NCBI RefSeq assembly: GCF_001591565.1
Contig: NZ_BCVD01000024.1
Location: forward strand, 1-38,279
Length of the DNA stretch: 38,279 nucleotides
Direction: 5' to 3'
Origin: Priestia flexa NBRC 15715
GTDB taxonomy: Bacteria; Bacillota; Bacilli; Bacillales; Bacillaceae_H
Shown here one piece after another: positions 17,104 through 24,902 of this stretch. The notes under the pieces are model-generated. The model worked only from the letters and a program-made list of their open reading frames with translations, was not told the DNA's origin and did not search any database. Each line of letters opens with the position of its first letter. Within the stretch, counting starts at the first letter, position 1. The translations under genes and the position numbers were made by a program.

Positions 17104-17175
17104 CCCCTATTATGTAATTTTATTTACTTATTTTCACTAAATTTTAGTAAAAAGTTAATATATATAACTTATCAA

Positions 17176-17189
17176 AGAAAGCGTTATCT
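17176..17189. promoter_or_regulatory. cre-like site upstream of the sugar symporter
   Basis: AGAAAGCGTTATCT (plus strand) fits the cre core, with CG at the centre and matching flanks; it has one mismatch to WTGNAANCGNWNNCW. It lies about 75-85 bases upstream of the symporter start, as expected for CcpA control of a sugar transporter. A second small dyad, ACTAAA-N1-TTTAGT (17136-17148), between it and the gene could be a specific operator. Confidence 0.45.
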
Positions 17190-17245
17190 TTCAAGAGTTT
17201 TTAGAAAATTTCAATATATTTATACAAAGGTTTTCTTTTTAAGAA

Positions 17246-17276
17246 AAACCGCAAACTCATTAAAAGTCTGCGGTTT
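17246..17276 (-). terminator. Terminator after the broken SDR gene
   Basis: An 8-bp perfect stem, AAACCGCA / TGCGGTTT, with a T-rich minus-strand tail, 28 bases past the SDR stop. Confidence 0.8.
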
Positions 17277-17303
17277 AGTTAATTTATTTACTGAAATTTT
17301 ACT

Positions 17304-18048
17304 TTAGCGTAGATAGCCACCGTTATTAAGATCAAATGTAGATCCTGTATAATGCTTGGCTTTATCTGATAACAAAAATAGTACCGTATCAGCTACGTCA
17401 CGAGGGGTAACGGGTGTTTTAATTAGTTGATGTTCTAAATACTCTTGTTTGCGCCACGTTGGAATGTTATCCATCATAGATGTATCAACCATTGTTGGAG
17501 CCACAGAATTGACTCGTATATACGGTGAAAAATTCATAGCACAACTTTTTGTTAACCCAAGTATAGCAGCTTTAGATAAACCATATAGAGCATCGGAACT
17601 TCCTTCTAATGCTGAAACTGAAGACATATTGACAATTGTGCCATATGCATCTTTTTCGATGAGGTATTTTCCGAAAAACTGAGAAAAATAAACTGCGCCT
17701 TTTACATTAACATCTATTACTTTGTTAATGTCTTCTTCTGAATATGTAAGTGAATTTTGTGCTAAGTAAATCCCAGCATTATTAACTAAAGCATTGACTC
17801 CTGGAGATGTAGCTTTAATTTGTTTAAAGAAGTCCTTTACACTATCATAATCTGCAACATCAACTGTATATGTAGAAAGTTTATTAGTTGAATTTATTAG
17901 TTGAATATGAAGCTTTTAGTTCATTTAATGAATCTTCGCTGATATCACAAGCAACAACATGAGCTCTTTCACTTAAACATGATGTGACAATTTCTTTTCC
18001 TATCCCAGCTCCTGCCCCCGTTACAATTACATGTACTTTTGACAACAT
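17304..18048 (-). pseudogene. SDR oxidoreductase gene frameshifted by a 13-bp tandem duplication
   Basis: Starting from the ATG at 18048 (AGGAG upstream), the frame encodes an SDR N-terminus, MLSKVHVIVTGAGAGIGKEI, with the TGxxxGIG Rossmann motif, and stops after KASYSTNKFN. The second frame continues with LSTYTVDVADYDSV, ALVNNAGIYLA, NMSSVSALEG (catalytic Ser), YGLSK (YxxxK) and the C-terminus DLNNGGYLR. The breakpoint is an exact 13-base tandem duplication. Removing one copy restores a single 243-codon frame through KASYSTNKLSTY, the usual SDR length. All catalytic residues survive, so inactivation looks recent, or reversible by slippage. The enzyme would have been an NAD(P)-dependent dehydrogenase of unknown substrate. 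Confidence 0.92.
17880..17905. repeat. 13-bp perfect tandem duplication inside the SDR gene
   Basis: TTTATTAGTTGAA occurs twice with no spacer (17880-17892 and 17893-17905). Because 13 is not a multiple of 3, it shifts the SDR frame and brings in a TAA. Confidence 0.97.
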
Positions 18049-18196
18049 TAAACCGACACTCCTTTTTAATAAAATATCATTCTCAAATTCTACCAGATTA
18101 TGTTCATTCTTCAACAACCGTAATAGGAAAAATATAGTTTTTAAATCTGAAACTTTCGAAAAGTAATTTCGTAGTACAAGTAGAGGTGAATTAAGT

Positions 18197-18304
18197 ATGG
18201 ATACTTTTTGGGGGATTTTGATCGTTCTAGCATTACTTGCGCTGTCTCTTGGAATAGCAGCTTGGGGAGTTCTTAGGATTATGAAATTAACAAAAAATAA
18301 GTAA
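18197..18304 (+). CDS. Small single-helix membrane peptide, 35 residues
   Basis: An ATG eight bases after AGAGGTG opens a 35-codon frame. The product begins MDTFWGILIVLALLALSLGI, has one predicted membrane helix (about 4-28) and ends in a basic tail, RIMKLTKNK, consistent with N-out/C-in insertion. The stop codon lies inside the first arm of a strong terminator. I know no named family. The gene is divergent from the broken SDR and convergent with the carboxylesterase. Confidence 0.65.
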   Translation: MDTFWGILIVLALLALSLGIAAWGVLRIMKLTKNK

Positions 18305-18336
18305 AGAGCTCCACACCTAAGTGTAGAGCTCTTTAC
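18301..18336. terminator. Bidirectional terminator between small peptide and carboxylesterase
   Basis: Perfect 11-bp arms GTAAAGAGCTC / GAGCTCTTTAC, with an inner ACAC/GTGT extension and a four-base loop. It overlaps the end of the 35-residue gene on the plus strand and abuts the carboxylesterase stop on the minus strand. Confidence 0.9.
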
Positions 18337-19083
18337 TTATTGATAGTCTTTAAAGAATTTCAACGATTCATCGATGATGATTTGCTGATCGTTATCTAAT
18401 GTCGCCACGTGGTAGCTATTTTCAAGCGTTATAGCTTTCTTCTCAGCTGAGCTGATGTTTTCAGCTATGTATGTGCTATTTAGCGGTGGAACAACGTGAT
18501 CTTCTGTGGATACAAAAATCAGGGTCGGGCAAGTAATTTTGGGTAAATCATTTTTAACAATTCCAAGCAGCTTATATAGTTCTTTAAGTGACGCGACAGG
18601 CGTTTTGTCATAACCGATTTCATCTGCGTTTTCTTTTTTAACATCAGATCCAGCTGAATCAAGAAAACGAGTATGAGGATCTGCTTCGAATGCCTGTGGA
18701 TTTAAAGCAGGAATGTCAATAGCTGCGTTTATTGATACAATTCCTTTAATTTCGGGATGATTTTCTGCCATATAAAGCGTCAGTGTGCCTCCCATTGATA
18801 AACCGACCACAAAGATGGTATGGCAGCGCTCTTTTAACCATGCATAGCCTTCTTCTACCGATTGAATCCACTCTTGATAAGTTGACGTTTCCATATCTTC
18901 GTAGTGCGTGCCGTGTCCTTTTAAACGGGGACCACAAACCGTATAGCCAGCTTTATGGTAAGCTTCCCCCAAAGGCCTCATACTGTGTGTAGTACCTGTA
19001 AAACCGTGCGATACTAAAATACCAATTTCGTTTCCTTCAAAGTAAAACGGCTCTGCGCCTTCTATTATTGGATATTTTGTCAT
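18337..19083 (-). CDS. Carboxylesterase / monoacylglycerol lipase (Est30-like)
   Basis: A 248-residue alpha/beta hydrolase like the thermophilic Bacillus Est30 and the bacterial monoacylglycerol lipases. Features are the oxyanion-hole segment LVSHGFTGTTHSM, the GLSMGG nucleophile elbow, the acid in the STEDHVVPP segment and the final histidine in NSYHVATLD. It hydrolyses short-chain acyl esters or monoglycerides in the cytoplasm. The true start is the ATG at 19083, preceded by GGGAGGG; a longer upstream frame would add 25 unlikely residues. Monocistronic, with the terminator immediately after the stop. Confidence 0.93.
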   Translation of the reverse strand: MTKYPIIEGAEPFYFEGNEIGILVSHGFTGTTHSMRPLGEAYHKAGYTVCGPRLKGHGTHYEDMETSTYQEWIQSVEEGYAWLKERCHTIFVVGLSMGGTLTLYMAENHPEIKGIVSINAAIDIPALNPQAFEADPHTRFLDSAGSDVKKENADEIGYDKTPVASLKELYKLLGIVKNDLPKITCPTLIFVSTEDHVVPPLNSTYIAENISSAEKKAITLENSYHVATLDNDQQIIIDESLKFFKDYQ

Positions 19084-19174
19084 AAAAATCCCTCCCGCTT
19101 TTAGTTTACCAAAAACCATTTGTAAATCGTTACATTTTTGCATTGAAAAAGGAAGCATTTCTGCTTCCTTTACG

Positions 19175-21052
19175 TTATACCATCACTTTACACATGTTGT
19201 TTGTAAATTCAATCGGATCTTCAAGCGGTAAACCTTCAATAAGAAGAGCTTGGTTGTAGAGAAGATTTGTGTAAAGCTCTGCTTTTTCTTTATCCTGCTC
19301 AAACGCTATTTTTAACGCTTGGAACACGCTGTGACTTGGATTGATTTCTAAAATCTTGTCCGCTTGTACCTGCTGGTTATTTGGCATTGCTTTTAAGATT
19401 TTTTCCATCTCGATTGTTACGTCACCTTCGGTTGATAAGCAAACAGGATGAGTTTTTAGACGTTTAGATAATCGAACATCTTTCACTTTTGTTGCTAACA
19501 TTTCTTTCATATACGTAAGAAGCTCTTTGCTGTCAGCTTCTTCTTCTTTTGCGCTTTCTTTTTCATCTGCTTCAATTCCTAAGTCACCGCTTGAAACAGA
19601 TTTAAATTCTTTATCTTCATAAGACATCAGCATCTTAATCGCAAATTCATCCACTTCATCGGTAAAGTAAAGAATCTCATAGCCTTTATCAAGAACCATC
19701 TCTGTTTGTGGCATTTTTGAGATGCGGTCATACGATTCACCAGATGCGTAGTAAATATACTTTTGGTCTTCAGGCATACGTTCAATATATTCTTTAAGCG
19801 TTACAAGCGTTTGCTCTTTTGATGAATAGAACAATAGTAAATCTTTTAGCGTATCTTTATTTGCACCAAAGTCGCTGTACACGCCGTATTTTAGCTGGCG
19901 ACCAAATGTACCAAAGAACGTTTCATACTTTTCACGATCATCTTTTAAAAGGGATTTCAACTGACTCGTAATCTTATTTTTAATGTTTTTCGCAATCAGT
20001 TTTAGCTGACGATCATGCTGCAGCATTTCACGTGAAATGTTGAGCGATAAGTCTTCTGAATCAACAAGACCCTTCACAAAGCTGTAGTAGTCTGGAAGAA
20101 GGTCCGCGCATTTGTTCATGATTAATACGCCGCTTGAATAAAGTTCTAGGCCTTTTTCATATTCAGGAGAATAGTAATCAAACGGCATTGTTTCTGGAAT
20201 ATATAAGATAGCGTTGTAGCGCACCATTCCATCCACGCTAATGTGAATGTGCTTCAGCGGTTTGTCAAAACCATAGCGCTTTTCTTGATAAAACGCGTCG
20301 TAATCCTCATCTGTTAGCTCACTTTTATTTTTACGCCAAATTGGCACCATGCTGTTAATGACTTGTTCTTCCGTTACCTGTTCAAACTCAGAATCGCTGC
20401 CTTCTTTTGGTTTGCTCTCAGTAACGTCCATTTTAATTGGGTAGCGAATAAAGTCTGAATACTTTTTAACAATAGCTTTTAAGCGATACTCTTCTAAATA
20501 CTCATCATACTGATCTTCTTCCGTATTTTCTTTAATCTTTAAGACGATTTCTGTACCAACTTCGGCTTTTTTACAAGGCTCAATCGTATAGCCGTCTGCT
20601 CCTTTTGAATTCCAGCGGTAAGCAGTATCGCTTCCAAGTGCTTTTGACGTCACGGTTACTTCATCAGCAACCATAAATGCTGAGTAAAAACCAACGCCAA
20701 ATTGACCGATAATATCGTGTCCATCTTTTGCTTCATTTTCAGCTTTAAACGCCAAAGAGCCGCTTTTCGCAATTGTGCCAAGGTTGTTTTCCAACTCTTC
20801 CTGCGTCATGCCAATACCTGTATCTTTAATGGTAAGCGTACGTTTTTCTTTATCTGCCGTTACTTTAATAAAGTAGCGATCTTTTTCAAATGATAGTGAG
20901 TCATCTGTTAACGCTTTGTAATAGATTTTATCAATCGCATCACTTGCGTTTGAAATGAGCTCGCGTAAGAAAATTTCTTTTTGAGAATAAATCGAATGAA
21001 TCATCATGTCGAGCAGTCGTTTTGATTCAGCTTTAAATTCTTTCTTTGTCAT
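19175..21052 (-). CDS. htpG: HtpG, bacterial Hsp90 chaperone
   Basis: A complete 625-residue Hsp90-family ATPase. The N-terminal GHKL ATP site shows [19 protein letters not shown] and [15 protein letters not shown]. The middle domain includes NISREMLQ and the conserved Arg-containing catalytic loop, and the C-terminal dimerisation region ends NNMCKVMV. It assists folding of client proteins in the cytoplasm as an ATP-driven dimer. The ATG has AAGGAG seven bases upstream. A perfect CIRCE element and a good promoter lie upstream, so heat induction through HrcA is expected; this differs from B. subtilis, where htpG is HrcA-independent. Confidence 0.98.
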   Translation of the reverse strand: MTKKEFKAESKRLLDMMIHSIYSQKEIFLRELISNASDAIDKIYYKALTDDSLSFEKDRYFIKVTADKEKRTLTIKDTGIGMTQEELENNLGTIAKSGSLAFKAENEAKDGHDIIGQFGVGFYSAFMVADEVTVTSKALGSDTAYRWNSKGADGYTIEPCKKAEVGTEIVLKIKENTEEDQYDEYLEEYRLKAIVKKYSDFIRYPIKMDVTESKPKEGSDSEFEQVTEEQVINSMVPIWRKNKSELTDEDYDAFYQEKRYGFDKPLKHIHISVDGMVRYNAILYIPETMPFDYYSPEYEKGLELYSSGVLIMNKCADLLPDYYSFVKGLVDSEDLSLNISREMLQHDRQLKLIAKNIKNKITSQLKSLLKDDREKYETFFGTFGRQLKYGVYSDFGANKDTLKDLLLFYSSKEQTLVTLKEYIERMPEDQKYIYYASGESYDRISKMPQTEMVLDKGYEILYFTDEVDEFAIKMLMSYEDKEFKSVSSGDLGIEADEKESAKEEEADSKELLTYMKEMLATKVKDVRLSKRLKTHPVCLSTEGDVTIEMEKILKAMPNNQQVQADKILEINPSHSVFQALKIAFEQDKEKAELYTNLLYNQALLIEGLPLEDPIEFTNNMCKVMV

Positions 21053-21089
21053 AAAAAATCTCCTTCCCGTTGCATGAATATGTAGATGA

Positions 21090-21116
21090 TTAGCACTCTT
21101 TTGTCCGGAGTGCTAA
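21090..21116 (-). promoter_or_regulatory. CIRCE element (HrcA operator) of htpG
   Basis: TTAGCACTC-N9-GAGTGCTAA is an exact match to the CIRCE consensus. It sits between the predicted -10 and the htpG start, about 38 bases before the ATG, where bound HrcA would block transcription or act in the leader. Confidence 0.95.
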
Positions 21117-21126
21117 TCACTATTTA

Positions 21127-21154
21127 ATTATCATATTTTTGATAAATATGTCAA
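21127..21154 (-). promoter_or_regulatory. Predicted sigma-A promoter of htpG
   Basis: Minus-strand -35 TTGACA (21149-21154, perfect) and -10 GATAAT (21127-21132, 5 of 6) with a 16-base spacer. The start site would fall at the edge of the CIRCE dyad. Confidence 0.7.
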
Positions 21155-21220
21155 TAGATTTTATTGAAAAGAACACCGTAGTTTAAATAAGGATTCTATT
21201 ATGTAATCTGATATTTCCAA

Positions 21221-21268
21221 TAACATCAAAAACAGCATTTAGGCGTCTAAATGCTGTTTTTGATGTTA
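21221..21268 (-). terminator. Long perfect hairpin at the end of the sigma-factor gene
   Basis: A 22-bp perfect inverted repeat (arms 21221-21242 and 21247-21268) with a GCGT/ACGC loop. The stop codon of the sigma-factor gene lies within it. The downstream T-tract is weak, so it may also protect the 3' end of the transcript. Confidence 0.8.
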
Positions 21269-21913
21269 AATTGCTTGCTTAATTTGTAAGTTGCGCTCGA
21301 GCTTTTTCTTCACGCGCTGCAGGGCATTATCAATTGACTTTACATGCGTCTGTAGCTCGTTAGAAATCTCTAAATAAGATTTCCCCTCTAAGTGAAGGTT
21401 TAGTACATTTCGTTCTAATTCGCTTAATAATTCAGAAATTTTCATCTGCATATCAAGTGATTTTTCACGGTTAATCAGCATCATTTCAGGGTTTGTACGA
21501 TTTTCTTCTGATAGTAAATCTAAAAGTGTATAGTTTGATTCATCATCCGAAAGCGGCTTGTCCAACGACACGGATGAGTTAAGCGGTCCGTGTTTTTGAC
21601 GAGTCGCTGTTTTAATAGCTGTTAAGATCTGCCTTGTGATGCAGAGCTCTGCAAAACTTCGGAATGAACTCGTTTTATCTTCTTTAAAATCACGAATGGC
21701 TTTATATAAGCCAATCATGCCTTCTTGAATAAGGTCTTCTCGCTCAGCACCAATGAGAAAATAAGGACGTGCTTTTGCTCGTACAAAATTACGATAGCGA
21801 TTAATCAAGTGATTGAGCGACTCATCATCGCCTGTGTGTGCTAATTCGACTAGTGTCATGTCTTCTAGTATTTCGTAGTTTCTCATCATCTTTAACTCAA
21901 TGTGAATACTCAT
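21266..21913 (-). CDS. Spo0H (sigma-H)-like RNA polymerase sigma factor
   Basis: A 215-residue sigma-70 family protein, strongly like Bacillus sigma-H. Region 2 is NRYRNFVRAKARPYFLIGAEREDLIQEGMIGLYKAIRDFKEDK with FAELCITRQILTAIKTATRQKH. Region 4 is LSELERNVLNLHLEGKSYLEISNELQTHVKSIDNALQRVKKKLER. In Bacillus, sigH drives early-stationary and sporulation genes and normally sits next to the secE/nusG/ribosomal cluster. Here it stands alone between htpG and an unknown small gene, so this is probably a paralogue or a moved copy; the canonical gene cannot be checked. The N-terminus (MSIHIELKMMRNYEI) is unlike the usual one. The ribosome site is GGGGGG, and no sigma-H-type promoter was found upstream. 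Confidence 0.9.
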   Translation of the reverse strand: MSIHIELKMMRNYEILEDMTLVELAHTGDDESLNHLINRYRNFVRAKARPYFLIGAEREDLIQEGMIGLYKAIRDFKEDKTSSFRSFAELCITRQILTAIKTATRQKHGPLNSSVSLDKPLSDDESNYTLLDLLSEENRTNPEMMLINREKSLDMQMKISELLSELERNVLNLHLEGKSYLEISNELQTHVKSIDNALQRVKKKLERNLQIKQAI

Positions 21914-22251
21914 TTATATCCCCCCGTTGACCTCTATTGAATGTTGATGTAGATTGCTATTTTCTGCTTTTCTTTCAAGGGTCCATAATGGCAAAGTGAC
22001 ATAAAACGTAGTGTCCGTTTATTAGAATGAATACTGTTTAGTTTGAAAACCCAATGCACACATCAATTAACGGTGACGTCAAACTTATTCCCTTGAATGC
22101 CTCTCCCTGGATATTAGTATACAGACTCTTTTTTGAAAACGTTGTCGAAATGTGAAAGTGTTTACAAAAAATTCTAATATATTTATCTGAAAATTTAAAC
22201 TTTTATTAGCGAGCTCTGTCGAATCGCCTTATGTAGCTAAAAAACGACTGC
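21914..22251. other. Intergenic region upstream of the sigma-factor gene
   Basis: About 340 bases without a supported ORF. It must hold the promoter of the sigma-factor gene; I find no convincing -35/-10 pair or operator dyad. It could hold a long leader. Confidence 0.4.
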
Positions 22252-22530
22252 TTATAAAGGATTGTTTTGAACCCATCGACAAAAGAGGTTACAGGCATCC
22301 CCAGCGTTTTTAACATTCCCTAAAAAAATGCCGAATGTTTCATGAATGTTTCCTTTTTTCTTCATTTCGTCCGACAGTAAATCAGTCCCTTGAAAAAACA
22401 CATCCATTGTTCCATTTTTTCGTTCCAAAGCAATGCCTTCTAAATACGCTGTGTTCTCGTCTTGCCAGCTGTCTACGTGCAAGTGATTACCCGTGTAGTT
22501 TTCATGATTAAAGTAAAAAAGGTTCATCAT
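22252..22530 (-). CDS. Hypothetical protein, 92 residues
   Basis: A soluble protein with start ATG-ATG after AGGAG. It opens with NLFYFNHENYTGNHLHVDSW, has a predicted beta-rich centre (AYLEGIALERKNGTMDVFFQGTD) and a helical, cysteine-containing C-terminus (GDACNLFCRWVQNNPL). I do not recognise it. It lies downstream of the AAA+ ATPase gene on the same strand, but a strong terminator separates them, so it is likely its own unit. Confidence 0.72.
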   Translation of the reverse strand: MMNLFYFNHENYTGNHLHVDSWQDENTAYLEGIALERKNGTMDVFFQGTDLLSDEMKKKGNIHETFGIFLGNVKNAGDACNLFCRWVQNNPL

Positions 22531-22548
22531 ACATTCTCCTAATCTTCG

Positions 22549-22588
22549 AAAAAACCAATTTTACACTAGATCGTAAAATTGGTTTTTT
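22549..22588 (-). terminator. Strong terminator after the AAA+ ATPase gene
   Basis: A perfect 16-bp stem, AAAAAACCAATTTTAC / GTAAAATTGGTTTTTT, with an eight-base loop and T-runs on both sides. It follows the ATPase stop at 22610. Confidence 0.92.
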
Positions 22589-22609
22589 ATGTTACAAAAA
22601 AGTATTAGT

Positions 22610-23884
22610 TTAAAATCCAATATTCGCTTCATCGTTATTTGACCAAGCATTACGCTGGCCTTTTTTATTATCTGCCTTTAATTCGTTACAAATATCGATG
22701 ATGTTGACATTATCTTCATAATGTTTTTGAAGAGCAATGCTGTTATACAGCTCATTAAGCTGCGCATATGAAAATTCATTGGTAGCAGAAACAAGCTCTT
22801 TAATTTCTTCTGCCGTCAAAAGATCCCTGCTGTTTTTCTTCACAAGATACTGTTCGCGAAGTCTCGGTGTTGGAAGCTTAATTTCATAAGCGCGGTCAAA
22901 TCGCCCGGAGCGGTTAATAAGCGCGGGATCAATACGTTCTGGATAATTGGTTGTGCCGATTAAGTAAATCCCCTCTTTAGATGTCGCGCCATCAAGAGTA
23001 TTTAAAAAGACAGAGCGAATTCCTTGAGGCATAGAGTCAATATCTTCAATAACGAGCACCATCGGACTCATTTTTGCAACGGAAGAAAATACTTCTTGAA
23101 TCGAATAACTGGACGTATACTCAGTAATTTGCCAATAGGCAACGGGAGCTTCAATACTCGTTGCAATCGATTTGACAAGCGTTGTTTTACCGTTTCCAGG
23201 CTTTCCATACAATAAGATTCCACGTTTATATGGAATTTGATACGTATGAAAAAACTCTCCGCCGTTTGTGAAAAATTCGTCAATAGAACGATAGATTTGA
23301 TTTTTGAGCTTATCTTCTAAAAAAACTTCGTCCCGCTTAACAAGCGTTGTAATCTTCTCTTTATGATTTTCAACACCATCTTCTGTATCAATAAAAATGG
23401 TCACGTAATCTTTAATATAGTCCCGCTTACGTTTTAACACATAGTCTAAAAAGGATGATAAGCTTTCTTCACTTGATGCCAAAATGTAGTCATACTGAGT
23501 CAATTCGTTCTTTTGAAAAGCAGGCATACGCACAAGCGCTAGGTTATGCTTTTCATAATAATAAAGGTGATTGTAGAGCGATGGTTTTAAAATAAGCTCC
23601 ATTTCTTTGTCTGTATGATTGGAAGAAATAATCCCCATTTCTAAGCAGTCAAAAACGGAAGCGAGTTCCGTAACACTTTCAGGGTGAAGCTCTAGATCTT
23701 CTTCAAGTACTTCCCAAATCTCATTAGACGTATCGCTATCAACATATAGTTGGAAATCGTGACCTGTCTTTGTTTTTAAATACTCTTTAATCTTCTGAAC
23801 AGGAAAAGCGTAGCTGTAGTACTCAGGCGCTTCATCGATTGTCTTAGCTGAAAATTGAACTAAAGCTTGTTTCGTTTTTGTCAT
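22610..23884 (-). CDS. AAA+ ATPase with uncharacterised N-terminal domain (BCS1/FtsH-like core)
   Basis: A 424-residue protein. Residues 1 to about 190 form an N-terminal domain I do not recognise, with no membrane segment. The AAA+ module begins near 195: DEFF-x8-FHTYQIPYKRGILLYGKPGNGKTT (Walker A 227-234), LVIEDIDS (Walker B, 277-284), sensor 1 GTTN (310-313) and the arginine finger region INRSGRFDR (323-331). A short C-terminal lid and a polar tail follow. The core belongs to the classic AAA clade that includes BCS1, FtsH and Vps4. It is probably a cytoplasmic ring remodelling a protein chosen by the N-terminal domain; no partner protease or client gene is adjacent. GGAG lies seven bases before the ATG. 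Confidence 0.9.
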   Translation of the reverse strand: MTKTKQALVQFSAKTIDEAPEYYSYAFPVQKIKEYLKTKTGHDFQLYVDSDTSNEIWEVLEEDLELHPESVTELASVFDCLEMGIISSNHTDKEMELILKPSLYNHLYYYEKHNLALVRMPAFQKNELTQYDYILASSEESLSSFLDYVLKRKRDYIKDYVTIFIDTEDGVENHKEKITTLVKRDEVFLEDKLKNQIYRSIDEFFTNGGEFFHTYQIPYKRGILLYGKPGNGKTTLVKSIATSIEAPVAYWQITEYTSSYSIQEVFSSVAKMSPMVLVIEDIDSMPQGIRSVFLNTLDGATSKEGIYLIGTTNYPERIDPALINRSGRFDRAYEIKLPTPRLREQYLVKKNSRDLLTAEEIKELVSATNEFSYAQLNELYNSIALQKHYEDNVNIIDICNELKADNKKGQRNAWSNNDEANIGF

Positions 23885-24022
23885 GTAGTGTCTCCTTCAG
23901 GTTTAATATGTCTAATTATACAACATTTTACATACTTTGACTTCTTTTATGTACATAACGTTAGAACATTTGAAAGAAATAACAGAACAACTATGCGACA
24001 GTAAAAACGAAGAAAAAGAGCA

Positions 24023-24346
24023 TTGAAATGGACCATTCTTGAACTAAGTGATTATCAAAAAGACCAGAACCAATCAGATTCTAGTCTTGAAGAGCTTGGG
24101 ATGGATGAGTTGATTTTATTGAAGGGCATTTATGCGTTAACTAGGCAAGGAGTTACGCCTAGTCGCAAGCGTTTGGTTGAGTTTGCTGAAGCATCCCACA
24201 CGCCTCTTTCTGAGCAGCAGGTGCGCTATCGTTTAGAGATGTTAGAAGAAAAAGGATTAGTGATGAAGCAAAAAGGACGTGGTGGCACAAAATTAACTCG
24301 AAAAGGTTATGTAGCGGCTGAAAAGCTTGAGTTATCGCTCTCCTAG
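24023..24346 (+). CDS. Small winged-helix DNA-binding protein
   Basis: A 107-residue protein. After a short acidic N-terminus comes LGMDELILLKGIYALTRQGVTPSRKRLVEFA, then LSEQQVRYRLEMLEEKGLVMKQKGRGGTKLTRKGYVAAEKL, a clear helix-turn-helix plus basic wing of the winged-helix type. The start is TTG, with an A-rich, weak ribosome site. It is divergent from the AAA+ ATPase (138 bases between starts), so it might regulate that gene (inference). Its 3' end overlaps the convergent Fbp-like gene by 15 bases. Confidence 0.75.
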   Translation: MKWTILELSDYQKDQNQSDSSLEELGMDELILLKGIYALTRQGVTPSRKRLVEFAEASHTPLSEQQVRYRLEMLEEKGLVMKQKGRGGTKLTRKGYVAAEKLELSLS

Positions 24347-24514
24347 CACGGAGTTAATGCGCTGCTTCTGGATTTCTGTGTACATCGTTTTTAATTCGAG
24401 CATAGAAAGCTCATATAAATGTCGACCATCTTTTGCCTTATAGCATCCGTAATTAATGAGCTGGTGTAGTACTCGTTCACGCTGGGTTTCTAGGTGTTGT
24501 TCATAGGATTGCAT
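24332..24514 (-). CDS. Fur-regulated basic protein (FbpA-like)
   Basis: A 60-residue basic protein with the Fbp-family core LINYGCYKAKDGRHLYELSMLELKTMY. In B. subtilis, FbpA-C are small basic proteins made under iron limitation that act with the FsrA small RNA in iron-sparing. The ATG at 24514 has AAAGGGG upstream; a longer frame from 24556 is less likely. The gene overlaps the winged-helix gene tail to tail. A Fur-box-like sequence lies 33 bases upstream. No fsrA-like RNA was identified. Confidence 0.75.
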   Translation of the reverse strand: MQSYEQHLETQRERVLHQLINYGCYKAKDGRHLYELSMLELKTMYTEIQKQRINSVLGER

Positions 24515-24546
24515 GACCGCTTCCCCTTTCGTTGCTTGTTTTTTCT

Positions 24547-24561
24547 TTATTGTCATTATCT
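24547..24561 (-). promoter_or_regulatory. Weak Fur-box-like sequence
   Basis: TTATTGTCATTATCT matches 10 of the 14 defined positions of the 7-1-7 Fur box TGATAATNATTATCA, with one half-site nearly intact (ATTATC). It lies just upstream of the Fbp-like gene. The match is modest and relies on context. Confidence 0.35.
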
Positions 24562-24627
24562 TATATTTGTAAGCACTCTCTATCTTTACCCGATGTTTGC
24601 GATTAAAAACATGAAATAAAAAAGATT

Positions 24628-24658
24628 GAATAGGTATAGAATAGGTATAGAATAGGTA
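24628..24658. repeat. Three tandem copies of an 11-bp repeat
   Basis: GAATAGGTATA occurs twice exactly (24628-24638 and 24639-24649), followed by a third, partial copy, GAATAGGTA. It lies 41 bases upstream of the small membrane-protein gene. The 11-bp period is about one helical turn, so it could present direct-repeat binding sites on one face of DNA. Confidence 0.85.
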
Positions 24659-24698
24659 GAATTCGTGAAAAAAAGATGAAATGCTCTGGAGTGATGTA

Positions 24699-24902
24699 AT
24701 GAAAGAACATCTACGCTTAGCTTGGTTCGCTTCGTGGTTTGCTTTTATTGGGCAAGTCCTTGTCTTTTTATGTGTTGCGCTGTTTACAGGAGAATGGCGC
24801 TACCTCTTGTGGAGCTTTCTCATTAGCATGACGGCCGGGTTAACGGGAATAGTGGTAACAAAAAATGCTGCGGAGAAACGTGAGGGTAAAAAAGAACGCT
24901 AA
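24699..24902 (+). CDS. Small two-helix membrane protein
   Basis: A 67-residue product from the ATG at 24699, with GGAG seven bases upstream (an ATG at 24681 lacks a site). Two predicted membrane helices, about 9-30 and 35-53, are followed by a charged tail, AAEKREGKKER. The first helix is rich in Trp and Phe (LAWFASWFAFIGQVLVFLCV). Function unknown. A terminator overlaps the stop. Confidence 0.7.
   Translation: MKEHLRLAWFASWFAFIGQVLVFLCVALFTGEWRYLLWSFLISMTAGLTGIVVTKNAAEKREGKKER

Noticed and set aside
21914-22251. A sigma-H autoregulatory promoter upstream of the Spo0H-like gene
   Set aside because: A GAAT-type -10 (AGGGAATAA) is present, but no matching AGGA-type -35 lies at the required spacing.
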